A stretch of DNA of 64,000 nucleotides, from positions 728,629-792,628 of the forward strand of contig NZ_JAAALO010000004.1 of the NCBI RefSeq assembly GCF_009908295.1, written 5' to 3'. This document shows positions 23,277 to 31,600 of the stretch, one piece after another. Source of the stretch: Micromonospora rubida (GTDB taxonomy: Bacteria > Actinomycetota > Actinomycetes > Mycobacteriales > Micromonosporaceae). Both the position numbers and the translations under genes were made by a program. Below the pieces are notes generated by a model, which did not search any database, was not told where the DNA came from, and saw only the letters and a program-made list of their open reading frames with translations. Within the stretch, counting starts at the first letter, position 1. The number at the start of each line of letters is the position of its first letter.

Positions 23277-24557
23277 GTGCAGGCGAAGCTGAGCACGATG
23301 TTCCAGTCATTGCAGGTCCGTAACTACCGGCTCTTTGCGTCCGGGCAGCTGATCAAAATGATCGGCGTCTGGATGATGTTCATAGCCCAGGACTGGCTCG
23401 TCCTTCAGCTCTCGGACGACTCCGCCACCGCGCTCGGCTTCGTCACCGCGCTCCAGTTCGCCCCGGTGCTGCTGCTCACCCTGATCTCCGGGCGGCTGGC
23501 CGACCGGTACGACAAGCGCCTGCTGCTGTTCGTCGCGAACGTGTTCTGGACGGTGCTGGCGTTCGGGATGAGCCTGCTGGTGCTCACCGGTCTGGTGGAA
23601 CTGTGGCACGTCTTCGTCTTCGCACTCCTGCTCGGCGTCGCGAACGCGGTGGAGACCCCGGTGCGGCAGGCGTTCGTCTCCGAACTGGTCGGCACCTCCC
23701 TGCTGCCCAACGCGCTGTCGCTCAACGCCGCCGTGTTCAACTCCGCCCGGATCGTCGGCCCGGCCGTGGCCGGCCTGGCCATCGCCGTCGTCGACGTCGG
23801 CCCGGTGTTCCTGTTCACCGCGGTCAGCTCGCTGGCCCCGCTGGCCAACGTGGTCCGGATGCGCCCCGCCGAGCTGTACCGCGAGGCCCTGCCGCCGGTC
23901 GGCGAGCGAAACTCCGCCCGGGTGGTCGACGGGCTGCGGTACGTCGCCCACCGCCCCGACCTGTTGCTGCCGATGGCGGTGATGTCGGTGATCGGGATGA
24001 GCCTGTTCAACTTCCAGCTCACCCTGGCCGCGCTGGCCAAGACCGTGTTCAAGACCGGCGCCGCCTCGTTCGGCCTGTTCAGCACGGCTTTGGCCGTCGG
24101 CGCGCTGGTCGGGGCGCTGGCCGGCACCGGTCGGCGCAGCCGCCCGTCGGTCTGGGTGGTCCTCGGCGCGGCGATCGGCTGTGCCGTCTTCGGCACCCTG
24201 GTCGGGGTCGTGCCGGCGTACTGGATGGTGGTGACGCTGCTGCTGCCCGCCGGGTTCTTCATGGTGTTCTTCGCCCAGGCCGCCAACCAGCGGGTGCAGC
24301 TCGGCACCGACGCCGCGTTCCGGGGTCGGGTGATGGCGCTGTGGGTGCTGGTCTTCCTCGGCACCAACCCGGTCGGGGCACCGCTGATCGGCTGGGTCGC
24401 CGAAACCTTCGGCGCCGGGGCGAGCATCTGGATCGGCGGGTTGATCTCGCTGGCCACCGCCCTGATCGCGCTCGCCTGGCAGCTGCGCCGCTCGGGCGCC
24501 CGGCTTCGCCTGCGGATTCTCCCGATGCCCCGCTTCTACGTCGTCTCCCCGGAGTAA
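23277..24557 (+). CDS. MFS exporter (EntS-like, MarR-controlled)
   Basis: A 426-residue 12-helix MFS protein. It begins with the MFS_3/EntS-like segment SLQVRNYRLFASGQLIKMIG and has the motif A-like loop SGRLADRYDKRLLLF and VETPVRQAFVSELVG. It is probably a drug or metabolite exporter. GAGGAGG (23261-23267) precedes GTG 23277. Co-transcription with marR is likely, and a strong terminator follows. Confidence 0.85.
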   Translation: MQAKLSTMFQSLQVRNYRLFASGQLIKMIGVWMMFIAQDWLVLQLSDDSATALGFVTALQFAPVLLLTLISGRLADRYDKRLLLFVANVFWTVLAFGMSLLVLTGLVELWHVFVFALLLGVANAVETPVRQAFVSELVGTSLLPNALSLNAAVFNSARIVGPAVAGLAIAVVDVGPVFLFTAVSSLAPLANVVRMRPAELYREALPPVGERNSARVVDGLRYVAHRPDLLLPMAVMSVIGMSLFNFQLTLAALAKTVFKTGAASFGLFSTALAVGALVGALAGTGRRSRPSVWVVLGAAIGCAVFGTLVGVVPAYWMVVTLLLPAGFFMVFFAQAANQRVQLGTDAAFRGRVMALWVLVFLGTNPVGAPLIGWVAETFGAGASIWIGGLISLATALIALAWQLRRSGARLRLRILPMPRFYVVSPE

Positions 24558-24566
24558 CGGAAGGCC

Positions 24567-24602
24567 CCTGTCGGAGGCCCTCGGGGGAAGGGCCCCGACA
24601 GG
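24567..24602 (+). terminator. Strong hairpin terminator after the MFS gene
   Basis: A continuous 14-bp stem is formed by CCTGTCGG (24567-24574)/CCGACAGG (24595-24602) with inner GGCCCT (24576-24581)/AGGGCC (24589-24594). It closes on a 7-nt loop. Confidence 0.8.
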
Positions 24603-24676
24603 CGGGTGAAAGATTGATGTATCTGGATGTCAAGAATCCGGTGGCGGGCAGGCGCGCGGGGGCTTAGCGTCGATGC

Positions 24677-25186
24677 GTGGAGGTAGGCCGCGCGATGCTC
24701 CTTGCCCTGGCGTTCGTCGCCGTCGCGAGTTTGCCGGTCGCCTTCGCGCTGCTGTTCTGCGCCGACGAGATCATCGACCGGGTCGTCTGCTGGCACGCCG
24801 AGTGGCGCGAACGCCGCCGGGAACGCCGGACCGTCGCCCGGCTGGACCGGGCCGTCGAGGCCGACGCGCTCACCCGGGGCATCGACCTGACCGAGTTCGA
24901 CCGGGCCGACCGCCGGTCCCTCCAGGAGATCGCCGCCGACCTGCGCCGCTTCGGCAACCACCGGGTCAACCAGGTCGGCCGGGCGGTGATCTGGCACCCC
25001 GCCGTTCTCGACGCGTACGACGAGCACCTGCGGGCGGCCTGCCGGTGTCTGGGGCTCACCGAGCACCTGGGCGAGCTGGCCGGCGCCGACCGGGAGATCG
25101 AGCGGGTCCGGGTCGAGGGGGCGCTGCACGCCGCCGGGCTGACCCTGCCCGCCGCCCGCGCCCCGCACCGCCAGCGGCACCGCTGA
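24677..25186 (+). CDS. Single-helix membrane protein of unknown function
   Basis: A 169-residue protein. One N-terminal membrane helix (MLLALAFVAVASLPVAFALL) is followed by a long, charged, mostly helical cytoplasmic part (WRERRRERRTVARLDRAVEA). No family is recognised. GTG 24677 follows TAGCGT (24665-24670) by 6 nt without a ribosome binding site, consistent with a leaderless mRNA. The next gene, thpR, starts 13 nt after its stop. Confidence 0.75.
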   Translation: MEVGRAMLLALAFVAVASLPVAFALLFCADEIIDRVVCWHAEWRERRRERRTVARLDRAVEADALTRGIDLTEFDRADRRSLQEIAADLRRFGNHRVNQVGRAVIWHPAVLDAYDEHLRAACRCLGLTEHLGELAGADREIERVRVEGALHAAGLTLPAARAPHRQRHR

Positions 25187-25199
25187 ACGGCGTACCCGG

Positions 25200-25778
25200 G
25201 TGCGGCTGTTCGTCGCGGTCTACCCGCCGGCTGCGGCCGTCGCCGACCTGGCCGCCGAGGTGACCCGGCTGCGGGTCGGCCGGGCGGCTGCGGCCGGCAC
25301 CGACGTCCGGCTCGCCGACCCCGCGAACGCGCACCTCACCCTCGCCTTCCTCGGCGAGGTGGACGCGGGCCGCCTGGTCGATGCGGAGAGCGCCCTCGGG
25401 ATCGCCGCCGAGACGTTCCGGGCCGGCCGGGCCGGCTCACCGGTGCTGCGGCTCGGCGGCGGGGGCAGCTTCGGCGAGGGCCGGCTCACGGTGCTCTGGG
25501 TGGACGTGCGCGGCGACGTCGAGGCGCTTCGCGTCCTGGCCCGGCTGGTCCGGATCGGGCTGGGCCGGGGCCGGCTGCCGTACGACGAGAAGCCGTTCCG
25601 CCCGCACCTGACCATCGCCCGGCCCGGCGACCGAATCGACCGGGCCGACGTGGCCGCCGACCGGGAGGCCCTGCACGACTACCTGGGACCGGGGTGGCCG
25701 GCCGCCGAGCTCGTGCTGGTCCGCAGCCACCGGGGCCCCCGGCCGACGCACGACCGGCTGGCCGCCTGGCCCGTCTGA
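25200..25778 (+). CDS. thpR: RNA 2',3'-cyclic phosphodiesterase (2H family)
   Basis: A 192-residue 2H phosphoesterase with both HxTx motifs, HLTLAF near residue 44 and HLTIAR near 136, and the usual start RLFVAVYPP. It opens 2',3'-cyclic phosphates to 2'-phosphates in RNA and was historically called 2'-5' RNA ligase. It is downstream of the single-helix membrane protein and converges with the aldo-keto reductase gene. Confidence 0.9.
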   Translation: MRLFVAVYPPAAAVADLAAEVTRLRVGRAAAAGTDVRLADPANAHLTLAFLGEVDAGRLVDAESALGIAAETFRAGRAGSPVLRLGGGGSFGEGRLTVLWVDVRGDVEALRVLARLVRIGLGRGRLPYDEKPFRPHLTIARPGDRIDRADVAADREALHDYLGPGWPAAELVLVRSHRGPRPTHDRLAAWPV

Positions 25779-25785
25779 GGCGCCG

Positions 25786-26772
25786 TCACCAGGCCCACGC
25801 CTCCGGGCCCGGGCCGCCCTTGCCCACCGGCGGGAACAGCTCGTCGAGCCGGGCCAGCGCCGCCTCGTCGAGCCGCACGTCCAGCGCGCCCAGCGACCGG
25901 TCGAGCTGGTCGAGGGTGCGCGGGCCGATGATCGGAGCGGTCACCCCCGGCCGGGAGAGCAGCCAGCCGAGCGCCACGTCCGCCGGGTCGTGGCCGAGCT
26001 CCGCGCAGAACTTCTCGTACGCCTCGATCGCCGGCCGGTGTTCCGCCAGGCCCTCGGCGGCCCGGCCGCTGGTGCCCCGGGCGGCCCCGCCCTCGGCCAT
26101 CTTGCGCAGCACCCCGGACAGCAGCCCGCCGTGCAGCGGCGACCAGGGGATGATGCCGAGGCCGTAGTGCTGGGCGGCCGGGACCACCTCCAACTCGACG
26201 TGACGGGTCAGCAGGTTGTAGATCGACTGCTCGGAGACGAGGCCGAGGAAGTTGCGCCGCTCGGCCGCCGCCTGAGCCTGCCCGATGTGCCAACCGGCGA
26301 AGTTGGACGATCCGACGTAGACCACCTTGCCCTGGGCGACCAGGGTCTCCATGGCCTGCCAGATCTCCTCCCACGGGGTGACCCGGGAGACGTGGTGCAT
26401 CTGGTACAGGTCGATGACGTCGGTCTGGAGCCGGCGCAGCGAGTCCTCGCAGGCCCGGACGATGTGCCGGGCGCTCAGGCCCTGCTCGTTGGGCCACTCG
26501 CCCATCTTGCCGTAGACCTTGGTGGCCAGGACGACCTTGTCCCGCCGGCCGCCGCCCTGGGCGAACCAACGGCCGATGATCTGCTCGGTGATCCCCTCGC
26601 CGGTCTGCCACCCGTACACGTTGGCGGTGTCGAAGAAGTTGATGCCATGTTCCAGCGCCCGGTCCATGACGGCGAAGCTGTCCGGCTCGCTGGTCTGCGG
26701 CCCGAAGTTCATGGTGCCGAGGCAGAGCCGGCTCACCGACAGCCCGGTACGTCCCAGATTCGTGTACTCCAT
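25786..26772 (-). CDS. Aldo/keto reductase
   Basis: A 328-residue (beta/alpha)8 NADPH oxidoreductase. It has the start MEYTNLGRTGLSVSRLCLGT, the catalytic Asp/Tyr region FFDTANVYGWQTGEG, the Lys in KVVLATKVYG and the His in YQMHHVS. It resembles the YajO/AKR group acting on aldehydes; the substrate is unknown. AAGGTGGG precedes ATG 26772. Confidence 0.9.
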   Translation of the reverse strand: MEYTNLGRTGLSVSRLCLGTMNFGPQTSEPDSFAVMDRALEHGINFFDTANVYGWQTGEGITEQIIGRWFAQGGGRRDKVVLATKVYGKMGEWPNEQGLSARHIVRACEDSLRRLQTDVIDLYQMHHVSRVTPWEEIWQAMETLVAQGKVVYVGSSNFAGWHIGQAQAAAERRNFLGLVSEQSIYNLLTRHVELEVVPAAQHYGLGIIPWSPLHGGLLSGVLRKMAEGGAARGTSGRAAEGLAEHRPAIEAYEKFCAELGHDPADVALGWLLSRPGVTAPIIGPRTLDQLDRSLGALDVRLDEAALARLDELFPPVGKGGPGPEAWAW

Positions 26773-26857
26773 GCGACCCACCTTGCCACGGGCGCACTTC
26801 GAGTGCCGACCCGTTCGCCGGGGGCGTGGCGGGCACGCCGCCCGGCGGACGGGTCGG

Positions 26858-27940
26858 TCAGGAGGACTCGCGGGCCGCTGGGCCGCTGCCGAAGAGGACG
26901 TCGTCCCAGCTCGGCAGCCGCTTGCGGGGCTTGCCGGAGGCGTCGGTCGACTCGTTCCCGCCGGCGGTCGCGGCGGCCGTGCGGCGGGGCCGGAGCACCG
27001 CCAGCGACGGCACGGCCGGGATCTCCTTCGGAGCGTCCGAGTCGTCGTCGAACGCGGAGCCCTGGCCGCCGCCGAGCAGGGCCGCGGCCCCGCCGCCGAC
27101 CGGCCGCTGCCGGGGCGCCTCGGACCCGGCCAGCGCCGCCGGCGTGCGCGGCTCCAGGCCACGCCCGGACGTCGAGCCGAGTGGGCGGTCCAGTGAGGCG
27201 AGCAGGGCATCCCGCCCCGCGCGGATCGGGTCCCGCCCCGGGCGGCCGTGCTCGCCGGCAGCCGCAGGCAGCCCGTGCCCGCCCCGGCCCGGCTCGGCGC
27301 GCGAAGGGCCGGGCAGCGCGTGGCCGCCCCGCTCCGGCGCGGGCTCCTGCCCGAGGATCGGGGTGGGGCGCTCGGCGCAGAGGTATTGCGCCATGTCGTC
27401 GTGCGGGGTGACGTTCTGCCGGGTCTTGTCCAGGTCCCACACCGCCTGCGCGGTGGCCTTGCCCGACGGCCAGGTGGCGATGATCCGCCAGGTGCCGTCG
27501 TCGCGGCGGTACGCGTCCCAGGAGATCTTCTCGGTGTCGATCCCGTGTTGGGCCAGCCGGCCGTTGACCACATCGGCCAGCGGGGTCGGCTTCTCGGCGC
27601 CCTTGAGGCGGGTGCGCCGGGCGTGCTGGGCGAGCATCGCCCGCTCCTGGAGCACGGGGCCGGCGTAGCGCAGCACCCGGTCGACCGGGACTCCCGCGAT
27701 GCGGGCCACGTCCTCGGCGGACTCGCCGGAGCGGATCTTGGCTTGGATGTCGCGGGGGGACAGCGACGGCACCAGGTCGGCGGCGTTCGTCACCACGGCG
27801 AGCGGGGGCGCACCCGGCTCGGCGTGCATGGCACCGGCGATCCGCTCGTCGATGGGCAGGGCGAGCAGCCGCCCGACCTCGTCGGCGAGCACCAGAGCCT
27901 GGCCGTCCTCGGAGAGGGCGACGAAGCGTACTGGGCGCAT
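26858..27940 (-). CDS. sepH: Septation protein SepH
   Basis: A 360-residue protein with the SepH (DUF3071) N-terminal domain. It starts MRPVRFVALSEDGQALVLAD and has a helix-turn-helix-like segment (LSPRDIQAKIRSGESAEDVA). A long disordered Pro/Gly/Ala-rich linker follows, and the short conserved C-terminal motif RKRLPSWDDVLFG. SepH binds FtsZ and promotes its assembly at division sites in actinobacteria, including M. tuberculosis Rv0883c (from memory). It lies next to serC as in mycobacteria. Confidence 0.93.
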   Translation of the reverse strand: MRPVRFVALSEDGQALVLADEVGRLLALPIDERIAGAMHAEPGAPPLAVVTNAADLVPSLSPRDIQAKIRSGESAEDVARIAGVPVDRVLRYAGPVLQERAMLAQHARRTRLKGAEKPTPLADVVNGRLAQHGIDTEKISWDAYRRDDGTWRIIATWPSGKATAQAVWDLDKTRQNVTPHDDMAQYLCAERPTPILGQEPAPERGGHALPGPSRAEPGRGGHGLPAAAGEHGRPGRDPIRAGRDALLASLDRPLGSTSGRGLEPRTPAALAGSEAPRQRPVGGGAAALLGGGQGSAFDDDSDAPKEIPAVPSLAVLRPRRTAAATAGGNESTDASGKPRKRLPSWDDVLFGSGPAARESS

Positions 27941-28075
27941 GAGCGTTGCCTCCGTCCCGCTTCGCTGGCCGCACGCCACGAGTCGGCCACCCAGGCGTCT
28001 CGGACCACGGTACGCCCATCCGTCACCAGGTGGGGGAACCGACACCCGCATGTTGCGGACGGGCTGCGAAGATGA

Positions 28076-28119
28076 TCACACTGGGTGGCCGCCAGCGGCC
28101 GGGAGACCACCCAGTGTGA
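28076..28119. terminator. 13-bp perfect hairpin between sepH and serC
   Basis: TCACACTGGGTGG (28076-28088) and CCACCCAGTGTGA (28107-28119) are perfect complements with an 18-nt centre. It lies just downstream of the serC stop and upstream of sepH, so it should end the serC transcript. Confidence 0.75.
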
Positions 28120-28125
28120 CGATGC

Positions 28126-29253
28126 CTAGAGCCGCTCGACGACGTAGTCGATCGAGGCGGTCAGCGCCTCCACGTCGGCCGGCTCGACCGCCGGGTAGAG
28201 CGCGATGCGAAGCTGGTTGCGGCCCAGCTTCCGGTACGGCTCGGTGTCGAGGATCCCGTTGGCCCGCAGCGCCTTGGCGATCGCCGCCGCGTCCACCCCG
28301 TCGGCGAAGTCGACGGTGGCGACCACGTTGGACCGCAGCGCCGGGTCGGTGACGAACGGGGTCGCCACGGCCGAGCGCTCGGCCCAGCCGTACACGATGC
28401 CGGCGCTCTCGGCCGTGCGCTTGGCGGCCCAGTCCAGCCCGCCCTGTTCGTTCATCCAGTCGGTCTGCTCGGCGGCCAGGAAGATGGTGGCCAGGGCCGG
28501 GGTGTTGTACGTCTGCTCCAGCCGCGAGTTGTCGATCGCGGTGACCAGGTCGAGGAACGCCGGGATGTACCGGCCCGAGGCCTTGATCTCGGTGGCCCGC
28601 TCCAGCGCGGCCGGCGACATCAGGGCCAGCCAGAGGCCGCCGTCGGAGGCGAAGCACTTCTGCGGGGCGAAGTAGTAGACGTCGGTCTCGCGCACGTCGA
28701 CCGCCAGGCCGCCGGCGGCGGAGGTGGCGTCGACCAGCAGCAGCGAGCCCTCGTCGGCACCGGCCACCCGGCTGATCGGCACGGCGACGCCGGTCGACGT
28801 CTCGTTCTGCGGAAGGCCGTACGCGTCGACCCCAGCCTCGGCCACGAGCGTCGGGGCGCTGCCCGGCTCCGACTTGCGCACGGTCGGCTCGCCGAGGAAC
28901 GGCGCCTGGCTGACCGACTTGACGAACTTCGCGCCGAACTCGCCGAAGCTGGCGAACTGGGCCCGGTCCCGGATCAGGCCGAACGCCGCGACCTCCCAGA
29001 ACGCCGTGGTGCCGCCGTTGCCGAGGATCACCTCGTAGCCCTCGGGGAGGGAGTAGAACTCGGCGATGCCGCGCCGCAGCCGGGCGACCTGGTCCCGGAC
29101 GGTCTTCTGCCGGTGCGAGGTGCCGAGGAAGCCGGTCGCCGCGTCGGCGAGGGCGGAGACGGCCGCCGGACGGACCTTGGACGGCCCGCAGCCGAACCGT
29201 CCGTCGGTGGGCTTGATGTCGTCGGGAATCCGGATGGTCGGTGCGTCAGCCAC
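28126..29253 (-). CDS. serC: Phosphoserine aminotransferase
   Basis: A 375-residue class V aminotransferase of the mycobacterial SerC type. It has FGCGPSKVRPAAV near the start, the PLP-phosphate region ILGNGGTTAFWE, VDATSAAGGLAVDV, and the PLP lysine in YYFAPQKCFASDGG (about residue 199). It converts 3-phosphohydroxypyruvate plus glutamate to phosphoserine in serine synthesis, and can also act in pyridoxal phosphate synthesis. A pdxH gene lies nearby. Confidence 0.95.
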   Translation of the reverse strand: MADAPTIRIPDDIKPTDGRFGCGPSKVRPAAVSALADAATGFLGTSHRQKTVRDQVARLRRGIAEFYSLPEGYEVILGNGGTTAFWEVAAFGLIRDRAQFASFGEFGAKFVKSVSQAPFLGEPTVRKSEPGSAPTLVAEAGVDAYGLPQNETSTGVAVPISRVAGADEGSLLLVDATSAAGGLAVDVRETDVYYFAPQKCFASDGGLWLALMSPAALERATEIKASGRYIPAFLDLVTAIDNSRLEQTYNTPALATIFLAAEQTDWMNEQGGLDWAAKRTAESAGIVYGWAERSAVATPFVTDPALRSNVVATVDFADGVDAAAIAKALRANGILDTEPYRKLGRNQLRIALYPAVEPADVEALTASIDYVVERL

Positions 29254-29561
29254 GGTTGTCGAGATCCTTCCGCGTGGGCGGGGCCCGGTCTGGCGGGCGG
29301 GTGCGGATCGACGGCGGTCGCGTGCGCGGGCGCACGGTCGGCCGGGATCCGATACTGGTCCGGCGGCTCTGCCGAGCCCTCATCCTCGCACCCGGGCCGA
29401 CCCGGGCACCCGGCGGTGAGGCGTGGGACACACCCGCCGGTCGCGCGGCCGGCCAGCCCCCGGGAACGCGGAGGGGCCCCGCCGACCGGCGGGGCCCCTT
29501 CCTCGTTGGCGCTGACGGAATGGACGGGCGTCGCGCACCCAGGTGGTGACAGGCGTCGGGC
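29254..29561. other. Intergenic region between serC and the citrate synthase gene
   Basis: 308 bp holding the presumed serC promoter and the citrate synthase terminator hairpin (29472-29499). No open frame here looks coding. Confidence 0.5.
29472..29499 (-). terminator. Terminator hairpin of the citrate synthase gene
   Basis: AGGGGCCCCGCC (29472-29483) and GGCGGGGCCCCT (29488-29499) form a perfect 12-bp stem with a GACC loop, 63 nt downstream of the citrate synthase stop. Confidence 0.8.
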
Positions 29562-30668
29562 TCAGACGCCGTGCGGGATGGCGTCCCAGCCCTCGACCTC
29601 ACGCGGCTTGCGGGTGCCCGGGCCGATGTAGGTGGCCGACGGGCGGACCAGCCGCTGGAGCTCCTTCTGCTCCAGGATGTGCGCGCTCCAGCCGCCCATC
29701 CGGGCGCAGGTGAACATCGAGGTGAACATGTGCGCCGGCACCTCGGCGAAGTCCAGCACCACGGCCGACCAGAACTCGACGTTGGTGGCGAGCACCCGGT
29801 CCGGGCGGCGGGCCTGGAGCTCGGCCAGGGCGGCCTTCTCCAGCGCCTCGGCGATCTCGAAGCGCGGCGCGCCCAACTCCTTGGCGGTGCGGCGGAGCAC
29901 CCGGGCGCGCGGGTCCTCGGCCCGGTAGACCCGGTGGCCGAAGCCCATCAGCCGCTCGCCCCGGTCCAGGACGCCCTTGACGTACCCCTCGGCGTCCCCG
30001 CTGCGCTCGACGGCCTCCAGCATGGTGAGCACCCGGGAGGGGGCGCCGCCGTGCAACGGGCCGGAGAGGGCGCCGATGCCGGAGGAGATGCAGGCCGCGG
30101 CGTCCGCGCCGGTGGAGGCGACGATCCGGGCGGTGAACGTGGAGGCGTTCAGGCCGTGCTCGGCGGCCGAGATGAAGTACGCGTCCACGGCCTTGACGTG
30201 CCGTGGGTCGGGCTCGCCGCGCCAGCGCTTCATGAAGCGCTCGACGATCGTCTCGGCCTTGTCGATCTCCTTCTGCGGCACGGCCGGCAGGCCCAGGCCG
30301 CGGGCGGACTGGGCGACGAAGGAGAGCGCGGTCACCGAGACCCGGGCCAGGTCCTCGCGGGCCTGCTCGTCGGAGATGTCCAGCAGTTGGCTGAGCCCCC
30401 AGTACGGGGCGAGCATGGCGACGGCGGACTGCACGTCGACGCGGATGTCGCCGGAGTGCACCGGCACCGGGAACGGCTCGGCCGGCGGCAGGCCGGGGCC
30501 GAAGCGCCCGTCGACCAGCAGCGCCCAGACGTTGCCGAAGGAGACCTGACCAATCAGATCCTCGATGTCGACGCCGCGGTAGCGCAGCGCGCCCCCCGCC
30601 CTGTCCGGCTCGGCGATCTGGGTCTCGAAGGCTACGACGCCCTCCAGCCCGGGTTTGAAGTCGGCCAT
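29562..30668 (-). CDS. citA: Citrate synthase 2
   Basis: A 368-residue citrate synthase of the short actinobacterial type. The catalytic His residues are in SAAEHGLNAST (about 169) and GFGHRVYRAEDPRA (about 244), with a late catalytic Asp expected in VVLDFAEVP. It condenses oxaloacetate with acetyl-CoA (or propionyl-CoA in methylcitrate-type enzymes). ATG 30668 is preceded by GGAGAGAG. It is divergent from pdxH. Confidence 0.94.
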   Translation of the reverse strand: MADFKPGLEGVVAFETQIAEPDRAGGALRYRGVDIEDLIGQVSFGNVWALLVDGRFGPGLPPAEPFPVPVHSGDIRVDVQSAVAMLAPYWGLSQLLDISDEQAREDLARVSVTALSFVAQSARGLGLPAVPQKEIDKAETIVERFMKRWRGEPDPRHVKAVDAYFISAAEHGLNASTFTARIVASTGADAAACISSGIGALSGPLHGGAPSRVLTMLEAVERSGDAEGYVKGVLDRGERLMGFGHRVYRAEDPRARVLRRTAKELGAPRFEIAEALEKAALAELQARRPDRVLATNVEFWSAVVLDFAEVPAHMFTSMFTCARMGGWSAHILEQKELQRLVRPSATYIGPGTRKPREVEGWDAIPHGV

Positions 30669-30919
30669 GTCGCTCTCTCCTGGATCTGCTCGATGCGCCC
30701 GCCCAAGCTCATCCGGCCCGACCGGTCAAGCACCTTAGGCGATCCTCAGGGACGTGTTCGTGACATCTTGCCTGCTGAGTAACCGGCTGCGCGACCCAGT
30801 GCGACTGTGCTGCACGCCTCATCCCCGCCGGTGGACAACCGAGCGGCCTCAGTGAGACTGGGGGTGCGGGGCTGGCCAGCGGTGCGGATGCGGGCGGCCC
30901 GACGAGGGGGAGGCTGACT

Positions 30920-31600
30920 GTGACGGGTGACACACCCGGACCGGCGGGGATGCGTAACGAGTACGCCGCCGACCTGGGCCTTTCCGAGGCGAACCTGGCG
31001 GCCGACTGGCACACCCAGTTCGCCCACTGGTTCGCCGACGCGGTGGCCGCCCGGCTGCCCGAGCCGAACGCCATGATCCTCGGCACCGCCGACGCCCTGG
31101 GCCGGCCCAGCGGCCGCACCGTCCTGCTCAAGCAGTACGACACCGAGGGCTTCGTCCTGTTCACCAACCACGGCTCCCGCAAGGGCGTCGAGGCGCTGGC
31201 CAACCCGTACGCCAGCCTGGTCTTTCCCTGGTTCGCGATGCAGCGGCAGGTGGTGGTGGCCGGGCGGATCGAGCCGGTGGACCGGGCCGAGACCGAGGCG
31301 TACTACGCCAGCCGGCCGCGCGGCTCCCAGCTCGGCGCCTGGGCCAGCGCCCAGTCCCAGGTGATCCCGGACCGGGCCGCGCTGGACGCCGGCTACCGGG
31401 CGGCGGCCGAGCGCTTCGCTGGGGCGGAGCCGATTCCCGCCCCCGCGAACTGGGGCGGGCTACGGGTGCGCCCGGAGACGGTGGAGTTCTGGCAGGGCCG
31501 GGCCAGCCGGCTGCACGACCGGCTGCGGTTCCGCCGCACGGGGGCCTCCCCGGGGACGGCCGGCGACGGCGAGTGGGTCGTGGAGCGACTGGCCCCGTGA
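30920..31600 (+). CDS. pdxH: Pyridoxamine 5'-phosphate oxidase
   Basis: A 226-residue FMN enzyme. It has GRPSGRTVLLKQYDTEGFVL, FTNHGSRKGVEALANPYASL, VVVAGRIEPVDRAETEAYYA, and the C-terminal EFWQGRASRLHDRLRFRR that closes the PLP site. It oxidises pyridoxine/pyridoxamine phosphate to pyridoxal phosphate. GAGGGGGAGG precedes GTG 30920. The stop overlaps the MFS start (GTGA at 31597-31600). PLP supply and the PLP enzyme SerC are thus neighbours. Confidence 0.95.
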   Translation: MTGDTPGPAGMRNEYAADLGLSEANLAADWHTQFAHWFADAVAARLPEPNAMILGTADALGRPSGRTVLLKQYDTEGFVLFTNHGSRKGVEALANPYASLVFPWFAMQRQVVVAGRIEPVDRAETEAYYASRPRGSQLGAWASAQSQVIPDRAALDAGYRAAAERFAGAEPIPAPANWGGLRVRPETVEFWQGRASRLHDRLRFRRTGASPGTAGDGEWVVERLAP

